The notes beneath the pieces are model-generated. The model was not told the origin of the DNA, did no database searches, and worked only from the letters and a program-made list of their open reading frames with translations. This document shows, one piece after another, positions 35,722-44,047 of a stretch of DNA of 64,000 nucleotides (its first letter is position 1; each line of letters opens with the position of its first letter). The translations under genes were made by a program, and so were the position numbers. The stretch covers positions 832,192 through 896,191 of the forward strand of contig NZ_JABAIH010000002.1 of assembly GCF_012641395.1 (NCBI RefSeq), read 5' to 3'. Origin of the DNA: Rhizobium sp. P32RR-XVIII (GTDB taxonomy: Bacteria; Pseudomonadota; Alphaproteobacteria; Rhizobiales; Rhizobiaceae).

Positions 35722-36258
35722 ATGACAGCGATCGGTGACAACAGCAGCAAGGCGGAGACGGATCACCGTCTCCTGGTGGCCTACTACCACCGCAAGGATC
35801 TCGCCAATCACTTCGAGGCGAAGCGGATCGCCGACGAGCGGAAGGCAAACCGCAAGAATGCAAACTCCCACGGGATCTCATCCCAGAAGCTCGACCACTA
35901 CCTCAAGAGCGTCGTCGCCGACGATAAGCAGAAGGTCGTCGATAAGCATTTGAGCGATCGACAGAACCTCGAATGGATGGGACTGATCGCCAAGACGAGC
36001 GGCGGTGACCTTCTCGACCAGGCAGAACGCGTCACCGGCGAGACTCTCGTCCGAGCCAAGGGTTTCCAGGCTGGTCTGCTCGGCAACGATCGCGTGTCCG
36101 GCTACATGGCCGGATCTGACGAGGATCACTGGTGGCTCACCTCGTACGACGAGGGCCGCAAGGAATACGACACGAAGCTTCCAGATCTCCTGGCCCGTAT
36201 CAACGAGCAAGCGGACATCGAAGCACCCCCCGAAGATGAAGACGACGACGAAGGCTGA
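35722..36258 (+). CDS. Conserved-type phage protein with acidic tail
   Basis: The 178-residue protein has a helical basic N-terminal half (HFEAKRIADERKANRKNANS), a central segment NDRVSGYMAGSDEDHWWLTS similar to the Gly-rich patch in ribosome-modulation-factor-like proteins, and a strongly acidic end (PPEDEDDDEG). Its position before the RuvC-like and helicase genes suggests a role in DNA metabolism. No assignment is secure. Confidence 0.62.
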   Translation: MTAIGDNSSKAETDHRLLVAYYHRKDLANHFEAKRIADERKANRKNANSHGISSQKLDHYLKSVVADDKQKVVDKHLSDRQNLEWMGLIAKTSGGDLLDQAERVTGETLVRAKGFQAGLLGNDRVSGYMAGSDEDHWWLTSYDEGRKEYDTKLPDLLARINEQADIEAPPEDEDDDEG

Positions 36259-36352
36259 TGCTCCCTGGGGCGGCTCGCTTCCTCCCAGCTTGAGCCGCCT
36301 TCACTGTCCCGGTCGCGAATGACCGGGAACTTTCTCTCCCCCGAGGTTCCCC

Positions 36353-36709
36353 ATGAACGTTGTAGCTCGCGTCCAGACATATACATGCCCATGCTGCGGC
36401 GGCTTCATTGGTGAGGCAGCGCCAATTCAGGCCGTCATAGACTCCGAAAAGTCGTGGGTCTCCAAAGCTATCCTTGAAGCCCTGTCAAAGCCGGTCGGCA
36501 AGCGCATGCGGCGCGATGCCTTGATAGAGGCCATCTATCAATTGGACGATGAGCCCGACGGGGCGGCAAATTCCTTCCGGGTAACGCTTAGCCACCTCAG
36601 GCGCCGTGTGCAGCAATATGGCTGGCTTATCCAAACCGAAGGATCGAAGGGCAGCGTGCAGGGGCTCGGCGCCGTCTACCGGCTTATCCCAGTGGAGGCC
36701 GGCCAATGA
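36353..36709 (+). CDS. Zinc-ribbon plus winged-helix DNA-binding protein
   Basis: The 118-residue protein has an N-terminal C-x-x-C pair (TYTCPCCGGF) and a C-terminal winged helix of the OmpR effector type (SFRVTLSHLRRRVQQYGWLI with QGLGAVYRLIP as the wing). It is a likely phage transcription regulator. It overlaps the RuvC-like gene by 4 bases. Confidence 0.72.
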   Translation: MNVVARVQTYTCPCCGGFIGEAAPIQAVIDSEKSWVSKAILEALSKPVGKRMRRDALIEAIYQLDDEPDGAANSFRVTLSHLRRRVQQYGWLIQTEGSKGSVQGLGAVYRLIPVEAGQ

Positions 36710-37344
36710 TCATCATGGGCCTCGACCTTGCAACAAGGTCCGGTTGGGCTGTCCGCGACAGCGCCCGCCACCGTTCCTCAATCCTATGCGGAACCTTCTC
36801 TGTTGCCGAAAACAACAACGGCGACAAGCTTCAATGGGAATCCAAATATCCGGTCGCCGCCAATCTCTTTTACCGCCTGATCAAAGAGCACCAGCCTGAT
36901 TTCGTTGCGATCGAGCGGCCAGAACATGGCGTCCGACAGTTCAAGAAGAAGGGCAAGGCAGACCTGACCGGCAAGGAGGAGACGATCTCCACCATCAACC
37001 CGGCGGCGCTGCAGTTGACCGGCATCTTCGGCGCCATCAGCGCGATTTGCCAGATCAAGGCTATTCCCTTCGGCACGATCGCCGCGACGTCATGGCGCCC
37101 GGTCTACTTCGGCAAGGGCATCAAGCCTCCCGAGGGCAAGGACTGGAAGGATCTGGCGATTGAGTATGCCGGTCGTGAGGGTATCGCGCTCCCTTCTACC
37201 AAGGCCGAGCAGCGTGACGCGGCCGAGGCGATCGGCGTCTGCACATGCTGGCATAACTGCGCAATCCCCGAAATCAAATGGATGCAGCAGCGGTTCATGG
37301 AACTGCGCACCGGCGCCTACGAGCAGAAGCGGAGCGCGGCATGA
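36706..37344 (+). CDS. RuvC-like Holliday junction resolvase
   Basis: The 212-residue protein has the RNase H-fold acidic residues of RuvC-type nucleases: Asp6 in MGLDLATRSGW, Glu in FVAIERPEHG, and the C-terminal AEQRDAAEAIG with Asp. It is longer than RuvC through an insert (KKKGKADLTGKEETIS). It should cut branched DNA during phage replication or recombination. Start and stop overlap the neighbours by 4 bases. Confidence 0.82.
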   Translation: MIIMGLDLATRSGWAVRDSARHRSSILCGTFSVAENNNGDKLQWESKYPVAANLFYRLIKEHQPDFVAIERPEHGVRQFKKKGKADLTGKEETISTINPAALQLTGIFGAISAICQIKAIPFGTIAATSWRPVYFGKGIKPPEGKDWKDLAIEYAGREGIALPSTKAEQRDAAEAIGVCTCWHNCAIPEIKWMQQRFMELRTGAYEQKRSAA

Positions 37345-38696
37345 ACCAGCTGGTGACACAACGAACCGTCCTCGATCTGGTCGACGAGTACGAAGAGAAG
37401 AACGCGGCGATCGAAGAAGCAATTGCCTCATTCGAGGCTGCTTTCAGCCAGCTGGAATTGGCTGCCAGCGTTCAAGGAAAGTATGTGGCGCCGGTTACAA
37501 GGCATCGTCCGCACCTGTCCGCTCGTGATCTGCGGTCGAATCTCCTCAAATCTGGCTGGAAAGCCATCTATGACCGGCTGCAGATCGATCGCATTGCCAG
37601 CGCTAAGGACAAGAAGCTTTTCGAGCAGACCATGGCGGATCCGCCGGAACTGACCTTCGACAATGCGAAGGCGACCTTCGGTGATTACCTGATGCGCCCG
37701 CGCTATCACATCTTGCGCGGCCTGGCGGAAGTCTTCGCCGATCTGGACCCGGCCTATAAGTCACACTCCAAGGTCAAGATCGGCGTCAAGGGCCTGCCGA
37801 AGCGCGTCATCCTCAGCTATTACGGTGGATTCAGCAGCTACGGCCGGGACAAGCTGCGCGACATCGTAAATGCACTTGCTGCTTACCAGGGCAAGCCCCT
37901 GATGGAGTATGCTGAGTTCAGCGCGATCGAGACGGCGCATAGGATCGGTGATGACGCCGTTCTGGATGGGCGTTCCTACACCTCCGAGCGCCGCCATGGG
38001 GCGCCTGACGTCTACGAGACGAAGGATCGCGGCATCACGATCCGCAAGTTCAGCAACGGCAACGCTCATCTCTTCTTCTCGCCAGATGGGCTGCTCGATA
38101 TCAATCGCGCCCTGGCAGAATTCTATGGCGAGGTGCTGCCGGATGCGGAAGAGGAAGGCGCCAAGCGGCAAGCCGGCACTGCGGTATCCAAAGACCTGCA
38201 GTTCTATTGGTCTCCGCAGGACGTAATAGAGCGGGCGCTTGAAGCCGCCGGCATCTACAAGCCGAGAGACTATAACGGCTCTGCTCCTGCTTATCGCGTT
38301 CTAGAGCCCTCGTGCGGCGACGGCCGAATCCTCGACGAGCTGAGAGCCTACGGTTGCCGTCCTTTTGGTATCGAGGTGCATTCCGGTCGCGCTGCCGAAG
38401 CAAGGGCAAAAGGTCACTCGGTCCTGACCGGGAACTTCCTCGATCAGCCGGCCCGTCCCGACTTCGATTTCGTCGTGATGAACCCGCCGTTCTATGGCCG
38501 GCACTACGTCAAGCACGTGCTCCATGCGCTGAAGTTCCTCAAGCCGGGCGGCACCCTCGTTTCTATCCTGCCGGCGACAGCTCACTACGACCACAAGGAG
38601 CTTGAAGGGCAATGGACTGATTTGCCCGTCGGCAGCTTCTCCGAGGCGGGCACAAACGTCCCGACGGGCATTCTGAAGATGAGGGCGCCGAAATGA
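37341..38696 (+). CDS. DUF4942-type class I methyltransferase (adenine-N6-like)
   Basis: From ATG 37341 (overlap with the previous stop) the protein has 451 residues. The N-terminal two-thirds match the DUF4942 pattern (LRSNLLKSGWKAIYDRLQID; VKIGVKGLPKRVILSYYGGF). The last part is a methyltransferase with SAM motif VLEPSCGDGRIL at about residue 320 and catalytic NPPF at about 381. N-P-P-F indicates amino methylation, most likely of adenine in DNA. No restriction gene is paired with it, so self-protection of phage DNA is the likely purpose. Confidence 0.85.
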   Translation: MNQLVTQRTVLDLVDEYEEKNAAIEEAIASFEAAFSQLELAASVQGKYVAPVTRHRPHLSARDLRSNLLKSGWKAIYDRLQIDRIASAKDKKLFEQTMADPPELTFDNAKATFGDYLMRPRYHILRGLAEVFADLDPAYKSHSKVKIGVKGLPKRVILSYYGGFSSYGRDKLRDIVNALAAYQGKPLMEYAEFSAIETAHRIGDDAVLDGRSYTSERRHGAPDVYETKDRGITIRKFSNGNAHLFFSPDGLLDINRALAEFYGEVLPDAEEEGAKRQAGTAVSKDLQFYWSPQDVIERALEAAGIYKPRDYNGSAPAYRVLEPSCGDGRILDELRAYGCRPFGIEVHSGRAAEARAKGHSVLTGNFLDQPARPDFDFVVMNPPFYGRHYVKHVLHALKFLKPGGTLVSILPATAHYDHKELEGQWTDLPVGSFSEAGTNVPTGILKMRAPK

Positions 38697-39259
38697 CGTG
38701 GTTCTTCGATCCGCTCCTCCCGCTCCATTACGAAATGATCGTCATCGATCCGCCGTGGGGCTTCGGCCTTTACAGCGAGAAGGGAAACGAGAAGGCAGCG
38801 CAGCGTCAATACGTCTGCATGAAGGATGCCGAGATCCTGGCCTTGCCCGTCGGACAGCTAGCATCGATCGACTGCCTTCTCTATCTCTGGGCTACGGCGC
38901 CCCAGCTCCCATTGGCGATTGAGTGCTGCAAGGCGTGGGGATTTGAATACAAGTCCTTCATGGTCTGGCGAAAGCTGACTGCCGGCGGAAAAGAGCGCAT
39001 GGGGACCGGCTACCGGGTCCGGACGACAGGGGAGATCGTCATCGTCGGCGCATTGGGCAATCCCAGGCAGTCAATCGTTCCGCGCACCGTCTTCGATGGG
39101 GTCGCCCGCGAGCACAGCCGCAAGCCCGAAGAATTCTACGCCATCTGCGATCGGGTGATGCCGCAAGCGCGGCGCGCGGACGTCTTCGCCCGCGAGGAGC
39201 GCAAGGGCTGGCATGCATTCGGGAATGAAGTTCAGAAATTCAATGAGGCGGCAGCATGA
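38693..39259 (+). CDS. MT-A70-family adenine methyltransferase
   Basis: The 188-residue protein has catalytic DPPW (residues 19-22), the MT-A70 core LYLWATAPQLPLAIECCKAW, WRKLTAGGKERMGTGYRVRT and the end block HSRKPEEFYAICDRVMP. It should methylate adenine N6 in DNA. It directly follows another adenine-type methyltransferase with a 4-base overlap, so the phage carries two. The length is normal for phage members. Confidence 0.9.
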   Translation: MTWFFDPLLPLHYEMIVIDPPWGFGLYSEKGNEKAAQRQYVCMKDAEILALPVGQLASIDCLLYLWATAPQLPLAIECCKAWGFEYKSFMVWRKLTAGGKERMGTGYRVRTTGEIVIVGALGNPRQSIVPRTVFDGVAREHSRKPEEFYAICDRVMPQARRADVFAREERKGWHAFGNEVQKFNEAAA

Positions 39260-40710
39260 ACGCCCCCCAACGCGACTTTACCCCCGATCGCCGCATGCTC
39301 GACAGCCTGTCCGAGGACGACGTCTTCGCGGCGGAAGAATCGATCCTGTCGGGCATACTCTGCAAGAACGATCTTCTGAACGATTGCGGTCTCGAGGCCC
39401 ATGATTTCTCCGAGGGCCTGCACCAGACGATCTACGGAGCAGCACAGCAGCTCTATGCTGGGCATCAGATTGCCGATGCTTCAACGCTGAAGCCTTTCAT
39501 CCCGAAGGCAATCGATAACCTGCCGATCACGCCAGCGGAATACTTAAACAGGCTGCAGAAGGCAGGCTTCTACACTCTCCCGCAAGAGTTCGAGGCGAAG
39601 CTTCAGATTGTCAAAGGCGCATCGCTGTCCCGCCAGTTGGCAAGGGAAGCAGACTTCATCAGCAGCCTCGCCAAGGAAGGCCACACCTTACTTACGCTTG
39701 GCGATGAGATAGAGAATCTTGAACAGCGCTTAAAGGAATTGCAGTCGCGGTTTTCGGAGACGAAGGCGATAAAGTCGCCCGGGTCGCAATACCTGGCAGC
39801 GTTCAGCGCATCTGGCCGCCGGGATGGCGTCATAGGCGTGCCGATCGGGCTTGAGGAAATCCGGCGCGTTCTTTCGGAAACGGTCTTTGCCGGCGGCAAC
39901 CTTTATGGCCTACTTTCTTCATCCGGCGAGGGCAAAACCAGCCTCACCATACAGATCATCTACCACGCGCTGCGCGAAGGGCATCCTGTCCTCTTCCTCT
40001 CCTATGACCAATCCGCCTATCAGTGCATTCGGCAGATGATCGCCCAGGTTCACGGCATCAGCGTCAAGCAGCAGGATGAGCCCATGCGGCTCATGAACGA
40101 CAGCGAGCGCGACAAGTGCGTTCAGTTCGCAACCTGGATGGACAAGCAGCCGCTGGAAATCATCCGATGCCAGCGCGAAGGGGTAGGGCAGCTTACGGCC
40201 TACGCCCGCCGGTTCATCAAGAAGCGCGCGAACGGCAGAACGCCGCTGATCGTTCTCGACCACATTGGCAAGGTGAAGCCTCGCGATCCGAAGCTATCGC
40301 CAGACCGCATATCCGGTGAAGTGACAGTCGAGCTCAAGGCTCTCGCAGACGAGACACAGAGCGCGTTCCTCGTCCTGAACCAGCGCAACAGCTCCGGAAC
40401 CCGCCGCGACAATCCACGGCCAATCTCGGCCGATCTATACGGGGGTGAGGGCGCAAAGGCCGATTATGACGGCATCATCTACCTGTACCGCGCCGAAAAA
40501 TACAAAGCCGACCGCGTAGCGACGGCTGCGACCGACTCCGATTGGAAGAAGATCAACAAGGTCTTCGGATCCGAGATCGAGGGGATCGCGGAGATCGGCA
40601 GCATCAAATGCCGCTTTGGCGATCCGAACGTTCGCGAGCAGCTGAAATTCGAAGCGCAATACACCCGATACGTTTCGATGCGCCCCGAGCGGCCGGCGGA
40701 GTTGTTCTGA
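39256..40710 (+). CDS. DnaB-like replicative helicase
   Basis: The 484-residue protein has a DnaB N-terminal domain (AAEESILSGILCKNDLLNDC) and a RecA-type helicase domain with Walker A SSGEGKTS (about residues 221-228), Walker B LIVLDHIGKV and the DnaB-like LADETQSAFLVLNQ. It should unwind the phage origin. Its TGA overlapped the next ATG (TGATG). The last codons are repeated at 41081-41145, beyond an inserted minus-strand DUF982 gene. Confidence 0.92.
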   Translation: MNAPQRDFTPDRRMLDSLSEDDVFAAEESILSGILCKNDLLNDCGLEAHDFSEGLHQTIYGAAQQLYAGHQIADASTLKPFIPKAIDNLPITPAEYLNRLQKAGFYTLPQEFEAKLQIVKGASLSRQLAREADFISSLAKEGHTLLTLGDEIENLEQRLKELQSRFSETKAIKSPGSQYLAAFSASGRRDGVIGVPIGLEEIRRVLSETVFAGGNLYGLLSSSGEGKTSLTIQIIYHALREGHPVLFLSYDQSAYQCIRQMIAQVHGISVKQQDEPMRLMNDSERDKCVQFATWMDKQPLEIIRCQREGVGQLTAYARRFIKKRANGRTPLIVLDHIGKVKPRDPKLSPDRISGEVTVELKALADETQSAFLVLNQRNSSGTRRDNPRPISADLYGGEGAKADYDGIIYLYRAEKYKADRVATAATDSDWKKINKVFGSEIEGIAEIGSIKCRFGDPNVREQLKFEAQYTRYVSMRPERPAELF

Positions 40711-40718
40711 TGCACGCC

Positions 40719-40976
40719 TTACTTCAACACATGGGCTTCTGCAGCCGCACATATAAAGGCCTCTCTGGCTACCTCGATGTGCGCCATGTGGTTCATAGCC
40801 TCGACGCAGCGGCGTTTAGCGGCGTCGAGGTGTGGGCCGTAATTCAATGGCCATCTGTGCTCCAGAAGATCAATGGCCTCTGCCGGGCCGCAAATGTACT
40901 CGGGCGGGCGCTTTCCGATACGGATGGCTACGGGTGCAGTCCATTGGGCATCGCCGCGATGGCTCTTCGTGTGCAT
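40719..40976 (-). CDS. DUF982 protein (copy 1), antisense insertion
   Basis: The 85-residue protein has the DUF982 pattern: AIRIGKRPPEYICGPAEAID, then LLEHRWP, AAKRRCVEAM and VAREAFICAAAEA. The ATG at 40976 follows GGAGG by 7 bases. A possible own promoter lies upstream (TTGAAC, 16 bases, TACTTT) with a GTGCG/CGCAC dyad in the spacer. DUF982 genes are numerous in rhizobia and have no known function. It lies against the direction of the early operon, between two copies of the helicase 3' end. Confidence 0.85.
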   Translation of the reverse strand: MHTKSHRGDAQWTAPVAIRIGKRPPEYICGPAEAIDLLEHRWPLNYGPHLDAAKRRCVEAMNHMAHIEVAREAFICAAAEAHVLK

Positions 40977-41080
40977 GGCAAACCTCCATGTCTCCAACAA
41001 GCCGTATCTCGGAAAGTAAGGTGCGCGCTCGCACGTTCAACGCCTCGCTTGTTTGGTGAGGTGGCGATCGAGAGAACCAC

Positions 41081-41145
41081 GGAGATCGGCAGCCTCAAAT
41101 GCGGCTCCATGCGCCCAGAGCGCCCAGAGGAGTTGTTCTGATGCA
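41081..41145 (+). repeat. Duplicated 3' end of the helicase gene
   Basis: Bases 41081-41106 match 40590-40615 (24 of 26), and 41106-41145 match 40675-40714 (35 of 40), covering the helicase stop and the following ATGCA. The copy lacks 60 bases in between, exactly 20 codons, so the frame is kept. It shows the ancestral junction helicase-TGATG-next gene, now doubled around the DUF982 gene. Confidence 0.8.
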
Positions 41146-41989
41146 GCAGCTCTCATTCTTCGACATGATGGCAGCGCCCCCGGCGCCGGTAGCCGCGCCG
41201 GTTGCGGCAAAAGTAAAGCTCTCGCCTTGGCAGATCGAGCAAAGAGACAGCCGGCTAGCCCGCTTTGCGTACCGTGACAGCCTGCCCAGCGATGATGCCG
41301 GAATGCTCAACCAAGCTTGGATAGAGCTTCGCGCCTATGACACCGCGGTTCGGAGCGCCGACTACGACGGTATGGTGACCTCCGGGAACCGCCTGAAGGC
41401 GATCGGTGAGCACGCCTTCGGGATGACGATGGAGGAGGCAGAGAAGGGCGGGCCGCCGGATGGCAATGGCCGCTTCTTCTGCCTGAATGATGCCTCACGC
41501 TGGCTTATGGACGCTTTGGCCGCGAATGATGGTGAGATTCCCATGTTCGGCCAGAAAGGCCGGTTCGAGATCGAGGTAGCAGGGTGCCGCGTCGATTTCT
41601 CCTATTCCGGCCTCTTCGGACTTTGCGGTGGCGATGCTCGTGTCATCGACCATGAAAAGCCGTTCTTTTCCGAAACGGGCTACCGATCATTTCAAGTCTG
41701 CCCTGATGATTTCGTGATTGCAGCCGCAAAGCTCGACTGCCGGGGCTGGCTAGAAAGGGTTTGCCTCGGGCAACTCACTGAAGGCGGAAAGAAGAAGATC
41801 CACCGAACCCGAGCATGGCCTTCCTATGCGCGGCAGTGGCGAGATTCCCGAAATTACGCCGAAAAATATGCGCGCATAGACGGTTGGACCGAAGAGCGAC
41901 GGGCAGAGCACGACGCGAAGCAAGCTGCTGCACTGGAGCGAATGGCCACTGAAGGCATAGACCCGGAAGAAGTTTGGAGAAGCAAATGA
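41141..41989 (+). CDS. Phage early protein of unknown function
   Basis: The ATG at 41141 lies in the duplicated TGATG junction and gives a 282-residue protein that I do not recognise. It starts QQLSFFDMMAAPPAPVAAPV, then a helical region, a beta-rich middle (FEIEVAGCRVDFSYSGLFGL) and a charged helical C-terminus. It probably followed the helicase directly before the DUF982 insertion. No catalytic motif is seen. Confidence 0.7.
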   Translation: MQQLSFFDMMAAPPAPVAAPVAAKVKLSPWQIEQRDSRLARFAYRDSLPSDDAGMLNQAWIELRAYDTAVRSADYDGMVTSGNRLKAIGEHAFGMTMEEAEKGGPPDGNGRFFCLNDASRWLMDALAANDGEIPMFGQKGRFEIEVAGCRVDFSYSGLFGLCGGDARVIDHEKPFFSETGYRSFQVCPDDFVIAAAKLDCRGWLERVCLGQLTEGGKKKIHRTRAWPSYARQWRDSRNYAEKYARIDGWTEERRAEHDAKQAAALERMATEGIDPEEVWRSK

Positions 41990-42003
41990 ACTACTTTTGG
42001 CCT

Positions 42004-42264
42004 TCACGCCAATATCTTTGCTGTAGCAGCGGCGTTCACGAATGCCATCCGAGCCTCCTCGGCGCTCGCGTTCTGACACAGCGCAGCCAAGCATTTGCGT
42101 TTAGCCGCTTCATAAGTGGCGTCCTTGGCTACGGGCCAACGGTGATTGAGACATTCCAGCGCTTCATCGGGGCCGCAGATTTTTTTGCGAGAACCGTCTC
42201 CAATCTTAACGTGCACCGGAATCATCCAGGAGACCTTGAAATCGACCTTGATGACCTTAGCCAT
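42004..42264 (-). CDS. DUF982 protein (copy 2), antisense insertion
   Basis: The 86-residue protein has the same pattern as copy 1: VSWMIPVHVKIGDGSRKKIC, GPDEALECLNHRWP, AAKRKCLAALCQ and EEARMAFVNAAATA. Both copies end in AA-x-A-x(2)-L. It too runs against the early operon, filling the 346-base gap between two + genes. An AAGG lies 7 bases before the ATG. The two copies are diverged, so they are not a recent tandem duplication. Confidence 0.85.
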   Translation of the reverse strand: MAKVIKVDFKVSWMIPVHVKIGDGSRKKICGPDEALECLNHRWPVAKDATYEAAKRKCLAALCQNASAEEARMAFVNAAATAKILA

Positions 42265-42335
42265 TTTGCACCTTCGATTTTGGACGGGCCTCGAACTTGC
42301 GCATTAGGAATTTGTTCCGAAGGAGATTTCGCACG

Positions 42336-42641
42336 ATGAATGAGTTTGCCGGATACACCCGCCCGGTACCAGGCGGCCATTGGGGCATGCTCCGCTTTGC
42401 TCGCGACGGTCACCCCAAGCCGATCATGGGCGAGGGCGATAGGCCAATCGTGTTCGCGACCGAGCTTGAGGCCCTACGGGCCGTGAACCGGCATCTGCTC
42501 GCCTACTTCAACGGCGACTACCGGCGCGACGGCGCGAAGCTCGAAGCATCATCCGCCGGCGATGCGCTGTTCAACCTGAAGCCGTTTGTAAAGCAGCGTG
42601 GCAAGGAACGGCGGACGATAGTCGAGAGGATTGGGGCATGA
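42336..42641 (+). CDS. Small phage protein
   Basis: The 101-residue protein starts at ATG 42336, 10 bases after AAGGAG. It begins MNEFAGYTRPVPGGHWGMLR and ends in a basic stretch (FVKQRGKERRTIVERIG). It looks like a compact alpha/beta protein that may bind nucleic acid. No family is recognised. It overlaps the next gene by 4 bases. Confidence 0.65.
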   Translation: MNEFAGYTRPVPGGHWGMLRFARDGHPKPIMGEGDRPIVFATELEALRAVNRHLLAYFNGDYRRDGAKLEASSAGDALFNLKPFVKQRGKERRTIVERIGA

Positions 42642-42865
42642 GCGAGCGCCTTAATCTCGAATATCAGGTCCGCGAACTCTTCAAGGCCAAGATGGAAGAA
42701 TTCATCGCATGGTGTGGAGAGAATTGGACGGTCACTCCCGAGCAGGCCATTGCCGACAACATCTTTGACAGCAAGCCCGAAGGATATCGGGAAGGGTACA
42801 ACAACGCGATCGAGGGTCTTTCAGGCGCTCTCGAATGCTTCCTCGAAGAACAGGTGCCAGCATGA
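42638..42865 (+). CDS. Small acidic phage protein
   Basis: The 75-residue protein is acidic and helical (YQVRELFKAKMEEFIAWCGE; AIEGLSGALECFLEEQ). It overlaps the genes on both sides by 4 bases. Function unknown. Confidence 0.6.
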   Translation: MSERLNLEYQVRELFKAKMEEFIAWCGENWTVTPEQAIADNIFDSKPEGYREGYNNAIEGLSGALECFLEEQVPA

Positions 42866-43392
42866 CCATCGCCGTCAGAAGCTACACATCCGCCGCCGAG
42901 ATCGTCGCCAACGCGAACGCGGCGCATCGTCGGGTCATCAACCCGCCTGTAAAGCTCACACGCGAGGTCCTGGAAGCGAAGGACGCCAAGATAGCTTCCC
43001 TTTGCCGGACCATCCGCGTTCATGAGCAGATGCACGAGCAGAAGCAAGCGATCATCGACCGGCTGAAGGAAGAGTTGCTTGAAGCCCGCAAGAGCGAGGA
43101 CGCCCTGAAGGCAGAGCTTAGCAAGGCGCAGGCCGAAGGAGGGCCGAAGGTCCAAGGCGAGGAAGTCGTCAAAGAGGTGATGAAGCATTGGCCCGACCTC
43201 ACCATGGCGCACATCAGGAGCGGCCGGCGGGCGGAACATGTCGTGGCGTGCCGTCACGCATGCATCATCGCTCTCGCCGATCGCATTCCCGACATGACGC
43301 ATTCTGAGATTGCCCGGTTCATGGGGATGAATGATTCCAGCGTTCGGTATGCGATCAAGAAGCACCGGGCAGCGATGGGCGAGATCGAATGA
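42862..43392 (+). CDS. DnaA-domain-IV-like DNA-binding protein with coiled coil
   Basis: From ATG 42862 (ATGA overlap) the protein has 176 residues. The middle (about 50-100) is a coiled coil (EKQAIIDRLKEELLEARKSE-type heptads). The C-terminal 60 residues look like DnaA domain IV: ACRHACIIALADRIPDMTHS, EIARFMGMNDSSVRYAIKKH. Such phage proteins bind specific DNA sites; here it may recognise host DnaA boxes or act as a regulator before the late genes. Confidence 0.75.
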   Translation: MTIAVRSYTSAAEIVANANAAHRRVINPPVKLTREVLEAKDAKIASLCRTIRVHEQMHEQKQAIIDRLKEELLEARKSEDALKAELSKAQAEGGPKVQGEEVVKEVMKHWPDLTMAHIRSGRRAEHVVACRHACIIALADRIPDMTHSEIARFMGMNDSSVRYAIKKHRAAMGEIE

Positions 43393-43847
43393 CCGAGCAC
43401 CCCGAGGCCCAGGCGATCTTCGCGGAGTACGGCATTGAAGTCGTGCCGGCGAACGTGATGCCGGCCAACGGGCAGACCCGCGCCATTGCCACGCTGGACC
43501 GCATCAGAAACCGGCATGGAGAGGCACACGCTCGCTTTGTGGTCATGACGCTGTCTGAGACCGCCAACAACAAGGCCTTTATCGACGAGACTTCCCTGTG
43601 GGTCATCAGCGACATGGTGAGGGCGGCGGCCAAGAACTATCCCGAGCTCGTCGAGAACAATGTCTCCGCCTGGTTCGCCTTCTTCGATGGTCTCCCGCTG
43701 GGATGGCTTCAATACTGGGCATTGGACCTCGACGGCGTCATATCGAAACGACACGCCTTGGGCGGGATGATATACGAGAGGATGCGCCGGCGCTTCGGGG
43801 CCTTGGCGGTCCAACCTGATTTGCTTGATGACAGGAGAACGGCATGA
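43389..43847 (+). CDS. Phage protein of unknown function
   Basis: The 152-residue protein has a helical, aromatic centre (WFAFFDGLPLGWLQYWALDL) and a basic C-terminus (GMIYERMRRRFG). It overlaps both neighbours by 4 bases. Genes like it are common next to DnaA-like and DUF6362-like genes in rhizobial prophages, as I recall; no function is known. Confidence 0.65.
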   Translation: MTEHPEAQAIFAEYGIEVVPANVMPANGQTRAIATLDRIRNRHGEAHARFVVMTLSETANNKAFIDETSLWVISDMVRAAAKNYPELVENNVSAWFAFFDGLPLGWLQYWALDLDGVISKRHALGGMIYERMRRRFGALAVQPDLLDDRRTA

Positions 43848-44047
43848 GGGAATGGCACGATATAGCGACAGCGCCGCGGGATCGCCGTGTTCGCATCAAA
43901 GACGATGAAGGCTCTGTCCGCAAGATGGTTTTCAAAGCCCCGCACTGGTGGGATGTCGGTGACGGCCAGCTCCGCATCCTCGATAACGCCCTTTACAAGG
44001 GGGATGAAGACATTCTCCGAGCGGTGGCTTGGCAGGAGGCAGCATGA
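43844..44047 (+). CDS. DUF551-like small protein
   Basis: The 67-residue protein starts REWHDIATAPRDRRVRIKDD, the DUF551-type W-x-D-I-x-T-A-P-R-D start, and is mostly beta strands with Trp residues (HWWDVGDG). It is similar in its start to the protein at 34085. Overlaps neighbours by 4 bases. Confidence 0.68.
   Translation: MREWHDIATAPRDRRVRIKDDEGSVRKMVFKAPHWWDVGDGQLRILDNALYKGDEDILRAVAWQEAA

Noticed and set aside
40542..41141. 199-codon + frame that runs through the DUF982 region
   Set aside because: It is open only because it joins a shifted helicase segment, the DUF982 antisense and the duplicated tail; the minus-strand DUF982 pattern explains the middle part.
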